Source of the DNA: an uncultured Clostridia bacterium
Lineage (GTDB): Bacteria > Bacillota > Clostridia > Oscillospirales > Acutalibacteraceae
Reading direction: 5' to 3'
Length of the DNA stretch: 64,000 bases
Assembly: GCA_937876205.1 (NCBI GenBank)
Contig: CALEII010000032.1
Location: forward strand, 62,001-126,000
Below are positions 33,479 to 41,434 of this stretch, piece after piece. The notes under the pieces were generated by a model that made no database searches, was not told where the DNA came from, and saw nothing but the letters and a program-made list of their open reading frames with translations. Position 1 is the stretch's first letter, and each line of letters begins with the position of its first letter. Position numbers and translations under genes: made by a program.

Positions 33479-34357
33479 ATGGAATTATTCAGCAAGATAA
33501 TTGCATTTTTTATGGCTTTGTTAGGTTTTATTTCTTCAGTTCCCGTTCAGACTCAGAATACTCTTCCTGAGAATGCAGAGAAATATGACATCACCGTTAT
33601 GAGTTATAATGTTTATATCTCAGGCACAGGTAAAAAGAGCCCCGAAAACAGAAAAGAGGGCGTTATCAATAACCTGAGAAGCGTTATGCCTGATGTGTTC
33701 GGTCTGCAGGAGGCTGACATTGACTGGATGAACAGAATAAAAGACGGTATGCCTGAGTATTCATATGTGGGCAGAGGCAGAGGCAAAACTGAGACTGCAG
33801 ATGAATTTTCACCTGTATTTTACAAAACAGAAAAATACAATCTCATTTCTTCAGGCACATTCTGGTATTCAAAAACACCTGAAAAGTGCTCAAATACGTG
33901 GGTTTCGGCATTCAAGAGGATATGCACCTGGGCAGTGCTTGAGGATAAAGAAACAGGCTTTACATTTGCAGTTTTTAACTCCCACTGGGACCATCTTTCA
34001 GTTAAGTCAAGAGAGAACTCCGCAAAGCTTCTGTGTGAAAAAATAGCTGAATATGCACCCGATATGCCTGTAATTCTCACGGGTGATTTTAACTGTGAGC
34101 CGAATACAAAGGCATTTGAAAGCCTTGTGAATGCGGGCTTTGTTTCATCAATGTACGTGGCAGATGAAACGGTAAGCGGCGGCACATACCACGGCTACAC
34201 AAAGGGTGATGCAGCTGATGAGCTGCCCATTGACCACATAATGTTTGCAAAAGACAGCGGTTATGCTCACTCATTCCGTATCGTGACTGAGAAGTATAAC
34301 GGAATTTATCCGTCAGACCATTTCCCCATAACGGCAGAAATCACCTTATATAAATAA
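33479..34357 (+). CDS. Endonuclease/exonuclease/phosphatase (EEP) family hydrolase
   Basis: A 292-residue metal-dependent phosphodiesterase with an N-terminal hydrophobic segment (about 4-22) that should act as export signal or anchor. EEP motifs are complete: MSYNVYI near 41, GLQEAD near 78, NSHWDH near 168, TGDFNCEP near 203 and the catalytic SDHFPI near 282. Substrates of exported relatives include DNA, lipids and sugar phosphates; not decidable here. ATG 33479 lies 13 nt after the transporter stop, with AAAAGGG overlapping that stop, so they form an operon. Confidence 0.88.
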   Translation: MELFSKIIAFFMALLGFISSVPVQTQNTLPENAEKYDITVMSYNVYISGTGKKSPENRKEGVINNLRSVMPDVFGLQEADIDWMNRIKDGMPEYSYVGRGRGKTETADEFSPVFYKTEKYNLISSGTFWYSKTPEKCSNTWVSAFKRICTWAVLEDKETGFTFAVFNSHWDHLSVKSRENSAKLLCEKIAEYAPDMPVILTGDFNCEPNTKAFESLVNAGFVSSMYVADETVSGGTYHGYTKGDAADELPIDHIMFAKDSGYAHSFRIVTEKYNGIYPSDHFPITAEITLYK

Positions 34358-34372
34358 AACGGAGGGGTTACC

Positions 34373-35143
34373 GTGGCAAGATGTCCCAACTGTAACTACA
34401 AGCTTAATCTCATTGATTTCAGGGCAGAATGTCCTGTCTGCAATGTTAATATACCCAACTATAACTGGGAAGAAAGACTTGAGGAGGATGCCATAAATTC
34501 AGAGCGTTCATTCTCAAGCTTCAGAAGAAAAACAGGCGCATTCAAGAACGCATTTCTCGGCACAAAGCTGCGTATAGCAAGACTTGTGCTTACATTTGCC
34601 CCGCTTCTGTTCTTCCTGTTCCCGATGTTTTCATATGAGGCAAATCTGCCTTATTCACCGGGTGTAACAGACGTGTCTGCACTGGGGCTTATCCTTGACA
34701 TTGTCAACGGAAAGCTTGACATAGGTGCACTTCTGAATCTTGTTTCTCTGCCCCGTTCAGGTGAGGCATTCCTTATGCTTTACCTCGCACTGGTGATGGC
34801 TGTGCTGGGTATCGTTGCAGGTGTGCTGAATTTCTTTGTGCTTATTCTGTCCTGCTTCGGCTACCACGCAAAGGGAAACATTGCTCTGTGTGTCATAAGC
34901 AATGTAACATTTATTGCGGCAATTGTGATGATTCTTGTTTCATCATCAATGTTCTCTGCTGCAATTCCCGAGGTTTTCTCTCTCTCTCTGTCTGCAGGGC
35001 TCTTTGTGGGCATACTGTTCTTTACGGTAAATCTCGTCATAAACATAATAACCGAGAAGCAGTTCAGACCGCTGAGAAAAGAGCTTGCCGAGCTTGAGCT
35101 TGAGGATATCAATAACGCCATAAGAGAGTTACAGAAAGTATGA
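34373..35143 (+). CDS. Zinc-ribbon multi-pass membrane protein, unknown
   Basis: A 256-residue protein. The N-terminus has a zinc ribbon (CPNC at 4-7 and CPVC at 20-23), followed by a charged stretch and then about four to five membrane segments (about 70-88, 130-160, 165-195, 200-230). The tail is a charged helix (PLRKELAELELEDINNAIRE). No named family was recognised. The start is GTG 34373 behind GGAGGGG (34361-34367). It overlaps the next gene by 4 nt (ATGA), so it is co-translated with the pseudouridine synthase. Confidence 0.78.
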   Translation: MARCPNCNYKLNLIDFRAECPVCNVNIPNYNWEERLEEDAINSERSFSSFRRKTGAFKNAFLGTKLRIARLVLTFAPLLFFLFPMFSYEANLPYSPGVTDVSALGLILDIVNGKLDIGALLNLVSLPRSGEAFLMLYLALVMAVLGIVAGVLNFFVLILSCFGYHAKGNIALCVISNVTFIAAIVMILVSSSMFSAAIPEVFSLSLSAGLFVGILFFTVNLVINIITEKQFRPLRKELAELELEDINNAIRELQKV

Positions 35144-36108
35144 AATCCTTCACAATTGCAAAAAATGACGCCGATAAGCGTCTTGATAAATTCATTGCCA
35201 AGGCGGCACCGATGCTCCCTAAGAACCTGATGTATAAATATATCAGACTCAAGAGAATAAAGGTAAACGGCAAAAAAAGTGACATTTCAGTAAAGCTCGC
35301 TGTGGGTGATGTTGTTGAAATGTACATAAACGACGAATTCTTTGAGGCAACAGAGGATAAATACGATTTTCTCAAAGCACCACGGAGTCTTGATATAATT
35401 TATGAAGATGAAAATATTCTTCTTCTTAATAAAAAGGCAGGTGTGCTGTCACACCCTGATGAGGGGGAGTATGTAGACACTCTGATTACACGTGTACAGC
35501 GTTATCTCTATGAAAAAGGGGAGTATGACCCGAAGGCAGAAGCTTCATTCGCACCGTCTCTCGCCAACAGAATTGACCGTAACACAGGCGGTATTGTCAT
35601 TGCCGCAAAAAATGCAGAAGCCCTCAGAATCCTTAATCAGAAAATCAAGGACAGAGAGCTTGAAAAGCGTTATCTGTGTGTTGTTGTGGGCAGTCCCAGG
35701 GATTCTCACGCAACACTTACGGCGTATATGATTAAAGATGAAAAAAAGAACAAGGTGCGTGTTTACAACAAGCCTTTCGACGGCGGAAAGACGATGATTA
35801 CAGAGTATACGGTGCTTGAAAAAAGAAACGGACTGAGCCTTGTTGATGTAATTCTCCACACAGGCAGAACGCATCAGATAAGAGCTCACTTTGCACATAT
35901 CGGCTGTCCTCTTCTGGGTGACGGCAAGTACGGCACAAATGAAATCAACAAGAAATTCGGCGGCTACAAAAAACAGCTGCTGTATTCCTATAAGCTCACA
36001 TTCAGCTTTAAAACCGATGCAGGTATTCTCTCATACCTTGACGGCAAAACCTTTGAAGCCGATGACGTATGGTTCAGGGATGAGTTTTATGCAGATAAAC
36101 TGATTTAA
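35140..36108 (+). CDS. RluA family RNA pseudouridine synthase
   Basis: A 322-residue enzyme that isomerises specific uridines in rRNA or tRNA. The N-terminal S4 RNA-binding domain covers about 1-65 (RLDKFIAKAAP, KRIKVNGKKSD). The synthase domain holds the catalytic Asp in LANRIDRNTGGIV near 150 and HTGRTHQIRAHFAHIGCPLL near 247-266. The order of S4 and catalytic domain fits RluC/RluD-like enzymes; the target nucleotide is not known. It overlaps the previous gene by 4 nt. Confidence 0.93.
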   Translation: MKSFTIAKNDADKRLDKFIAKAAPMLPKNLMYKYIRLKRIKVNGKKSDISVKLAVGDVVEMYINDEFFEATEDKYDFLKAPRSLDIIYEDENILLLNKKAGVLSHPDEGEYVDTLITRVQRYLYEKGEYDPKAEASFAPSLANRIDRNTGGIVIAAKNAEALRILNQKIKDRELEKRYLCVVVGSPRDSHATLTAYMIKDEKKNKVRVYNKPFDGGKTMITEYTVLEKRNGLSLVDVILHTGRTHQIRAHFAHIGCPLLGDGKYGTNEINKKFGGYKKQLLYSYKLTFSFKTDAGILSYLDGKTFEADDVWFRDEFYADKLI

Positions 36109-36166
36109 TGTATATTTAATTGCACAGGGGCACCATTGGGTGTCCGTCTTAAAACAATCAATCTTC

Positions 36167-36207
36167 GCAGGGGACCTATGCTACATCGGTCCCCTGCAAT
36201 AATTTGT
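36167..36207 (+). terminator. Terminator after the pseudouridine synthase
   Basis: GCAGGGGACC (36167-36176) pairs perfectly with GGTCCCCTGC (36188-36197), then AATAATTTGTTTTT. The T-run is slightly delayed, but the stem is very stable. Confidence 0.7.
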
Positions 36208-36258
36208 TTTTCATAGCTCTTTGTGCTGGGGTTAATTTCTTTAAAAGAGATATTTCTA

Positions 36259-36591
36259 TTAACAATCAGTTTTTTTATTGTCAACAGATGTGTACTGACA
36301 ATCGTTGTAATATTTGTTTTTTACAAGCTCTGCAAGTCTGATAATTGCCTCTTCAAAGGTATCGCCTCCGCAGTCAAGGTCAAGGTCGTGTGACCATTCA
36401 CAGCAGTCATTTTCTCCTATATAAGGTCCGTGTTCAAGCCATATACAGGTTTTAGTGTTGAGTACAGTGTTTTTGTCCCACTCATTTGTTGCAGGATTGA
36501 CTTTTACGACCATAATGTCAAGCCCTTTAAGAAATTTTCCGTCAAAAATATCTGCTTTTTCAAGAAAATGATATGCTTCATAAAAATCCAT
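36259..36591 (-). CDS. Small protein, unknown
   Basis: A 110-residue soluble acidic protein. Features seen: MDFYEAYHFLEKADIFDGK at the start, ETNEWD/NTKTCIWLEHGPY-like beta segments in the middle, a cluster CCEWSHDLDLDCGGDTFEEA, and a helix IIRLAELVKNKYYND. Conserved-looking LDCGGDTFEEAI suggests an immunity-type or DUF family, but I cannot name it. ATG 36591 with GAGGTG upstream is preferred; an upstream frame extension to 36666 lacks a ribosome site. It is placed alone after the jag operon terminator on the same strand. Confidence 0.6.
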   Translation of the reverse strand: MDFYEAYHFLEKADIFDGKFLKGLDIMVVKVNPATNEWDKNTVLNTKTCIWLEHGPYIGENDCCEWSHDLDLDCGGDTFEEAIIRLAELVKNKYYNDCQYTSVDNKKTDC

Positions 36592-36660
36592 TTTTTTCAC
36601 CTCTGTTTTATTATATTTCAATACGTATATATTTTCAAGATGTCTTTCATAAACAAAAAA

Positions 36661-36683
36661 CAGCACTGATTAACAGTGCTGTA
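36661..36683 (-). terminator. Terminator of the rpmH-jag operon
   Basis: ACAGCACTG and CAGTGCTGT form a 9-bp stem (loop of 5). On the minus strand it is followed by TTTTTTG. It lies 15 nt beyond the jag stop codon. Confidence 0.75.
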
Positions 36684-36697
36684 ATTTTTTTGCTTGT

Positions 36698-37630
36698 TTA
36701 TTCTTCGTTAGTCTTCTTGACTTCGATTTTGCCGTAGCGTGAAGAACCTGCAACGTCGCTTCTGGGAGCTCTGTCTGCTGCAATTTCGGGCTTGTAAGTG
36801 GGCTTTGCGCCTCTGCCTCCACGGTTATTGTAACCGCCTCTGCCGCCTCTGTTGCCGCCACGGTTGTAGCCGCCCTTGCGTCTGTCTGCGTGTGTGGGCT
36901 GTACGCCTTCTTCAAGAGTGATGATAACTCTTCTTTCTGCATCGTAGCCTACTGAGTGAGATGTAACACCCTCAATTGACTGAATAGCAGTGTGAATGAT
37001 TCTTCTCTCATAGGGATTCATCGGGTCGAGCTTGACATTTCTGCCGTACTTGAGTACCTGACTTGCTGAACGTGCAGCAAATTCCTTGAGGCTTTCAGCT
37101 CTCTTTTCACGGTAGTCACCTACGTTAAGAGAAACCTTTTTCTTGCCCTGAGTGTTCTTGTTTGCGAAAAGACGGACAAGATACTGAACTGCGTCAAGTG
37201 TTTCACCGTGTCTGCCGATGAGAGTGCCGTGGCTTTCGCTTGTGATAAGCTCATACACGGTCTCTTCCTCTTCTTCGTGAGAAGTGAGAGTGATGTCTTC
37301 AATACCCATACCCTTGATGATTGTTGTAAGATAATTTCTGATAGCTGCATCATCTTCGGGAGAGATTTCAGCTTTCTTTACGGGAGCTTCAGCCTTTGCC
37401 TGAGCCTTGGGTGCGGGTGCTGCTGCCTTAACGGGAGCAACTTCGTCAGCAGCTTCGTAATAAGCTCTGACCTTTGCCTCTTTACCGCCGAAAATACCGA
37501 GAAAACCTTTTTGTGCGTCCTGAATGATTTCAAACTTAACGTCTGCATCAATGGGAGCGTTAAGAGCTGCCTTAGCCTTCTGAATGGCTTCGTCTCTTGT
37601 GGATGCGGTAGCGATGGCTTCTTTGATCAT
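36698..37630 (-). CDS. jag: Jag/KhpB RNA-binding protein with RGG-rich tail
   Basis: A 310-residue RNA-binding protein that, with KhpA, affects cell division and envelope genes in Firmicutes. Jag_N domain at about 1-55 (TRDEAIQKAKAALN, GFLGIFGGKEA). An Ala/Pro/Lys linker covers 65-95. A KH domain with GTLIGRHGETLDAVQYL lies near 135-155. The R3H domain follows with PMNPYERRIIHTAIQ near 202-216. The tail from about 245 is rich in Gly-Arg-Asn (several RGG and RGGY units), which typical Jag proteins lack. Last gene of the rpmH operon, 18 nt after yidC. Confidence 0.94.
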   Translation of the reverse strand: MIKEAIATASTRDEAIQKAKAALNAPIDADVKFEIIQDAQKGFLGIFGGKEAKVRAYYEAADEVAPVKAAAPAPKAQAKAEAPVKKAEISPEDDAAIRNYLTTIIKGMGIEDITLTSHEEEEETVYELITSESHGTLIGRHGETLDAVQYLVRLFANKNTQGKKKVSLNVGDYREKRAESLKEFAARSASQVLKYGRNVKLDPMNPYERRIIHTAIQSIEGVTSHSVGYDAERRVIITLEEGVQPTHADRRKGGYNRGGNRGGRGGYNNRGGRGAKPTYKPEIAADRAPRSDVAGSSRYGKIEVKKTNEE

Positions 37631-37648
37631 TTTTTCACCTTCTTATAT

Positions 37649-38620
37649 TTATGTGTCCGATTTATCTTCGAACTCTTTTAACTTTTTAATGCTTGCCTCT
37701 CTTGAACGGCGCTCAATAGTCTCTTCAACCATATTTCTTGCCACAACCTTCTGAGGGCTGTGTGTGAAGTTGAGAAGAACAGTCTGAATGAGTGTGAAGA
37801 AGCTTGACATAATCCAGTAAACACCAACACCTGCAGGGAACAGGAATGTGAACCATACAGACATTATGGGAGACATAAATGTCATACAACCCATTGAGGG
37901 GTTCTTTGCCATTTCGGGATTCTGCTGCTTCTGCTTCTGGAACATTATAAGGCTTGTTGCAAGACCGAGTATAAGTACCAGTGCAGGGATAAGCCACAGA
38001 ATTGAGGGCTCCTTCCAGTTTGGAATCTGTGTAAGGTCGAGCTTGCCGAAAAGCATAAACTGCTCTTTAAGTCTTAAAATATCTTCTGCATATGGTGCAA
38101 GGAAATCGGGCATATTGTTTGCATTGATGTCACTGAGAAGCTGAATTTCAATTCTGTTCATACCACTTCCTCGTCCTTCTACAGGAGTGACATTAAGAAC
38201 TTCAACAGCCTTGTTGACAAGGTCTGTGCTGATGTTAAGAACCTTTGAAAGGGGAGTGTAAACAACGCCGTAAAGACCAATCATTATGGGGAACTGAATA
38301 AGCAGAGGCAGACAGCCGCCTGACATAGGGCTGAAGCCTTCTTTCTGATAAAGAGCCTGAGTTTCCTCCTGAATCTTCATCTGCATTTCTCTTGTGGGTT
38401 GACCACCGTTTGAATACTTCTGTCTTATTCTGTTGATTTTAGGCTGAAGTCTTGCCTGCTTTGCAGAATTCTTCTGCTGACTGATTGAAGAGGGAAGAAG
38501 TATAAGCTTGACAAGAAGTGTCAGCACGAAAAGTGACACGAGATAGTTGTCAAATAAGATATAAAATAAATGCAGCACATAGCCGAAAGGTACGGCAAGT
38601 GCATCGTAAAGTCCGGTCAT
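37649..38620 (-). CDS. yidC: Membrane protein insertase YidC/OxaA
   Basis: A 323-residue membrane insertase that places proteins in the inner membrane with or without SecYEG. About five membrane segments: near 12-30, 28-45, 95-120 (GCLPLLIQFPIMIGLYGVVY), 205-225 and 255-280. The charged hairpin after the second segment and the helical cytoplasmic tail (ETIERRSREASIKKLKEFED) are standard. No lipobox is present, unlike many Gram-positive SpoIIIJ proteins; Clostridia forms often lack it. The gene order rpmH-rnpA-yidD-yidC-jag confirms identity. Confidence 0.95.
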   Translation of the reverse strand: MTGLYDALAVPFGYVLHLFYILFDNYLVSLFVLTLLVKLILLPSSISQQKNSAKQARLQPKINRIRQKYSNGGQPTREMQMKIQEETQALYQKEGFSPMSGGCLPLLIQFPIMIGLYGVVYTPLSKVLNISTDLVNKAVEVLNVTPVEGRGSGMNRIEIQLLSDINANNMPDFLAPYAEDILRLKEQFMLFGKLDLTQIPNWKEPSILWLIPALVLILGLATSLIMFQKQKQQNPEMAKNPSMGCMTFMSPIMSVWFTFLFPAGVGVYWIMSSFFTLIQTVLLNFTHSPQKVVARNMVEETIERRSREASIKKLKEFEDKSDT

Positions 38621-38651
38621 ATTGTCAAATCCTTAATATATGATAGAGTAG

Positions 38652-38888
38652 CTATTTTTTCTTATACTTTTCTTTTAAATCGGGTACGGGGTCAACTCCG
38701 CCCGGAAAAAGAATATTGCACCTGAGAATCCGTGAAATTCCCAGTGCAGAGCCTCTGAAAACACCGTATTTTTCAATTGCCTCAACCGTGTAGGCTGAGC
38801 AGGTAGGGTAGTAACGGCATTTAGGGCCGAAAAGAGGTGAGATTTTTCTCTGATAAAATCTGATAAGCTTAAGAATTGCGTTCTTCAT
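38652..38888 (-). CDS. yidD: Membrane protein insertion efficiency factor YidD
   Basis: A 78-residue protein that supports YidC-mediated insertion. It has the YidD core YQRKISPLFGPKCRYYPTCS with conserved cysteines, then YTVEAIEKYGVFRGSALG and the closing GGVDPVPD. Overlaps the end of rnpA by 20 nt. Confidence 0.95.
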   Translation of the reverse strand: MKNAILKLIRFYQRKISPLFGPKCRYYPTCSAYTVEAIEKYGVFRGSALGISRILRCNILFPGGVDPVPDLKEKYKKK

Positions 38889-39222
38889 CTCTTATAACGC
38901 CTGCCTCTCTCAAAAAGGGAAGCATAATGTCATAAATATCGGTGCTTTTTTTGAACACCGTTTTTGTCCTGGCGACAAAAACGATGTCAAACCCGCCTTT
39001 CAGCGGAAGCTTAATCTGTCTGAACGCTTCTCTTATTACACGCCTTGCCCTGTTGCGCTCAACTGCATTGCCTATCTTTTTGCTTGCAGTGATGCCTATA
39101 CGACAAGAGCCCGCGCGGGTCTTTCTTACATACATAACCAACGCAGGATTTGTGTAGGACCTTCCCCGTGAATAGGCACGGCGGAAGTCGCTGTTAGTTT
39201 TTAATGTTTCAACAGATGTCAT
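38869..39222 (-). CDS. rnpA: Ribonuclease P protein component
   Basis: A 117-residue protein cofactor of RNase P, which trims the 5' ends of tRNA precursors. The signature KKIGNAVERNRARRVIREAF lies near residues 47-66, with the N-terminal SDFRRAYSRGRSY before it. It begins 9 nt after rpmH and overlaps yidD. Confidence 0.96.
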   Translation of the reverse strand: MTSVETLKTNSDFRRAYSRGRSYTNPALVMYVRKTRAGSCRIGITASKKIGNAVERNRARRVIREAFRQIKLPLKGGFDIVFVARTKTVFKKSTDIYDIMLPFLREAGVIRDEERNS

Positions 39223-39231
39223 TGCCGTGAA

Positions 39232-39366
39232 TTAAACAGCAAGTGATTTTCTGCCCTTTGCTCTGCGGCGAGCAAGAACCTTGCGACCGTTAGCTGTTGA
39301 CATTCTTGCACGGAAACCGTGAACCTTCTGTGTGTGTCTCTTCTTGGGCTGATATGTTCTCTTCAT
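39232..39366 (-). CDS. rpmH: 50S ribosomal protein L34
   Basis: A 44-residue ribosomal protein: MKRTYQPKKRHTQKVHGFRA, then SRMSTANGRKVLARRRAKGR-type sequence, matching bacterial L34 along its full length. First gene of the rpmH-rnpA-yidD-yidC-jag operon. The ATG at 39366 lies downstream of a roughly 90-nt leader. Confidence 0.97.
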   Translation of the reverse strand: MKRTYQPKKRHTQKVHGFRARMSTANGRKVLARRRAKGRKSLAV

Positions 39367-39456
39367 TTCAAGGTTACCCCCATTCATTCCATAGTGCGTA
39401 ACTGCACCGTCTTCGGATTATTAGATGACAGGGCATACTTGCCCCTGCGAGTAGAT

Positions 39457-39486
39457 ATTATATAACATTTCTGAGGGTAATGTCAA
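39457..39486 (-). promoter_or_regulatory. Sigma-A promoter of the rpmH operon
   Basis: On the minus strand TTGACA (39481-39486), 18 nt, TATAAT (39457-39462), 91 nt upstream of rpmH. Confidence 0.8.
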
Positions 39487-39581
39487 CCTTTTTTTCGATT
39501 TTATTTTTTATAACCCTCTTATTATTTAAACATATTATATATGCAACTTTTTTTCTGATAATAATGTGCAGTTTTATAGGC

Positions 39582-39771
39582 AAATCAGAATTTGTCGAGC
39601 AGAGCTCGAATGGAAAATTGAAAATGGAAAATGGAAAGTGTCGGAAGTGCTTCGCACTTTTCCGCTACGCTCTATATAATGTTTTCCGAAGGAAAACCAC
39701 CTTCATTTTCAACTTTCAATTTTAAATTTTCAATTACAATAATTTGTCGAGGGCACCTCGACAAATTATTG
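39582..39771. repeat. Hairpin-ended dispersed element, copy B2
   Basis: Inverse-orientation partner of copy B1 (26176-26361), nearly identical in its core. The 39582 end carries TCGAGC/GCTCGA. The 39771 end is a perfect 15-bp stem AATAATTTGTCGAGG/CCTCGACAAATTATT (loop GCA). It sits between the rpmH promoter and the inositol monophosphatase gene. Its terminal TTG appears to form the start of the -35 box of that gene. Confidence 0.82.
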
Positions 39772-39798
39772 ATTTTTATCCCCGGTGTGTGTTATTAT
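39769..39798 (+). promoter_or_regulatory. Candidate promoter of the inositol monophosphatase gene, -35 in element end
   Basis: TTGATT (39769-39774), 18 nt, TATTAT (39793-39798), 31 nt upstream of ATG 39830. The TTG of the -35 is the last three bases of repeat copy B2. Confidence 0.45.
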
Positions 39799-39829
39799 GA
39801 GGCTATAAAATATAAAGGAAATGAGAAAT

Positions 39830-40588
39830 ATGCTCGGTAAAATAATTGAAACGGTAAAAAAAGCAGGTGAGATTATCCTTTCTGCACATAATCAGGAAGA
39901 CGCTGTAACAGCCAAGGCGGGCAAGAAAAACTTTGTAACGAAATACGATGTTGCAGTTCAGGATTTTCTTTTTTCAGAGCTCGGCAAGGCTTTTCCCGAG
40001 GCTGAATTTGTGGGTGAAGAGGGTGAGAATAATTTTGAAAGCACAGCACTGCGCTTTATAATTGACCCCATCGACGGCACTACAAATTTTATGCAGGACT
40101 TCCGTTGCAGCTGTATTTCCGTTGCACTGTGCAAAGAAAATGATGTCATTGCAGGTGTTGTATATAATCCCTATACAAATGAAATATTCACTGCAGAAAA
40201 AGGCAAGGGCGCATACCTTAACGGCGAAAAAATAACAGTAAGCGACCGTCCTCTTTCAGACGGACTTGCACTTTTCGGCACATCACCCTATCATCCAGAA
40301 AACACTGACGCAACATTTGAGCTTTTAAGAAAGGTTTTTGATTTCTGCCGTGATATCAGAAGAAGCGGCTCTGCGGCTTATGATGTGTGCACAATAGCCT
40401 GCGGCAGATGTGAAGTTTTCTTCGAAAAAGAGCTTCAGCCCTGGGACATTGCGGCAGGGACGCTGATTCTCAGGGAAGCAGGCGGCGTTGCAAAGAATTA
40501 TGACGGAAATGAAATCAGTTTCGGCAAGCCTGAGGATGTTGTTTTTGCAAACCCCGTGGCATATGAAGAGTTTGTGACACTGCTTTAA
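39830..40588 (+). CDS. suhB: Inositol monophosphatase family protein
   Basis: A 252-residue magnesium-dependent phosphatase of the IMPase/SuhB family. Metal-site motifs: GEEGEN near 62-67, the DPIDGTTNF motif near 80-88 and the C-terminal QPWDIAAGTLILREAGG near 203-219. Substrate could be inositol phosphate, 3'-phosphoadenosine phosphate or a sugar phosphate. ATG 39830 sits 10 nt after AAAGGA; an ATG at 39821 is too close to that site. The symbol reflects family membership only. Confidence 0.88.
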   Translation: MLGKIIETVKKAGEIILSAHNQEDAVTAKAGKKNFVTKYDVAVQDFLFSELGKAFPEAEFVGEEGENNFESTALRFIIDPIDGTTNFMQDFRCSCISVALCKENDVIAGVVYNPYTNEIFTAEKGKGAYLNGEKITVSDRPLSDGLALFGTSPYHPENTDATFELLRKVFDFCRDIRRSGSAAYDVCTIACGRCEVFFEKELQPWDIAAGTLILREAGGVAKNYDGNEISFGKPEDVVFANPVAYEEFVTLL

Positions 40589-40597
40589 AATAGAAAT

Positions 40598-40635
40598 AAG
40601 GACTGCTTTTTCACTGAATCAGCAGTCCTTTTTTT
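40598..40635 (+). terminator. Terminator after the inositol monophosphatase
   Basis: AAGGACTGCT (40598-40607) pairs perfectly with AGCAGTCCTT (40621-40630), followed by T's to 40635. Confidence 0.85.
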
Positions 40636-40644
40636 GTTATTCAA

Positions 40645-40836
40645 TCAGAAATAATCAGTAGACGGTAAAATCATAGCAGAATATGAATTGCCTGCATTTA
40701 CGCCGACAAAATCAACGTTGTTGTTATCGTCATACCTGTAGCCTGAGGAATATATATGGGTATTTGTGCTTGTGTCCGTTACCGATTCACGCACAAATCT
40801 GCCCGGTGCATCGTATGTGAAAAGATGAACTTCTTC
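40645..40836 (-). pseudogene. Rhs/YD-repeat fragment 2
   Basis: An open stretch of 63 codons without a start, between an upstream TGA (40837-40839) and a stop at 40645. HLFTYDAPGRFVRESVTD and YSSGYRYDDNNNVDFVG are YD-repeat sequence of Rhs/wall-associated polymorphic toxin proteins. It begins directly after a 92-bp repeat (40841-40932). A remnant, not a functional gene. Confidence 0.65.
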
Positions 40837-40840
40837 TCAC

Positions 40841-40932
40841 AGCGACAGCTTGCAGTGAAACTGCCGCTACGATTTAGTTTTTTACCTGACAATCAAGGAC
40901 TTATTCAGGAGAAGACACAGAACCGTCCCCTG
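40841..40932. repeat. 92-bp direct repeat, copy 1 (Rhs immunity region)
   Basis: Closely matches 41704-41796; differences lie mainly in the first 20 bases. It contains a CTGCCGCT stem partner and ends with the GGGGACGGTTC motif (minus strand), a sequence I recall from REP-like elements of RAYT transposases. The C-terminus of the gene at 40901 runs into it (SKTGDGSVSSPE). Confidence 0.8.
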
Positions 40933-41398
40933 TCTTGCTCTGATTGTTCAGTTTATCTAATAAACTATGTATTTCCGATTCAAACATCTCATCAAAAAAA
41001 TAGTCTAAATCCTGTATTAATCTCTTTTTTCCTTCTTTGATAATAGGCAAGATATGTTCTGAAAATTCTTTATCAAAATATATCTTAATTTCTTCTTTAG
41101 TATATTGTTCGTACTCGATTAACGCTCCCATAAAACGTTCGCCGTTAATAGTTTGTTTCGATAATATTCCAATGCGCATGTTAATATCCGCCTCGTATCT
41201 TGTTGGATACTTTTTGCAAGTAGAATAATCTCCGATGAAAAAACTATATTCAACATAAAATGCTTCTCCCATTGATTTTTGAAGATATAGTCCACACAAA
41301 ATGTCTTCACCTTGCAAGTAATACATATTTTTCTTTTTCTTAAAGCCACGCACAATGAATTCCTCATGGCAAAAATCTATAAACTCTTGCTTAGTCAT
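40901..41398 (-). CDS. DUF4304-like, probable immunity protein
   Basis: A 165-residue soluble protein. The N-terminal half (FIVRGFKKKKNMYYLQG, then LYLQKSMGEAFYVEYSFFIG) resembles the DUF4304 pattern, in which GFKKKGxxFY is followed by QKS and a beta-rich stretch; such proteins often occur as immunity genes in polymorphic toxin loci. The last 14 residues derive from the 92-bp repeat and are probably not native. AAGGAG lies 7 nt before ATG 41398. Flanked on both sides by Rhs fragments, which supports the immunity reading. Confidence 0.6.
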   Translation of the reverse strand: MTKQEFIDFCHEEFIVRGFKKKKNMYYLQGEDILCGLYLQKSMGEAFYVEYSFFIGDYSTCKKYPTRYEADINMRIGILSKQTINGERFMGALIEYEQYTKEEIKIYFDKEFSEHILPIIKEGKKRLIQDLDYFFDEMFESEIHSLLDKLNNQSKTGDGSVSSPE

Positions 41399-41434
41399 AA
41401 TTCTCCTTAATAAAATTCTAATCTCATTATTTTA

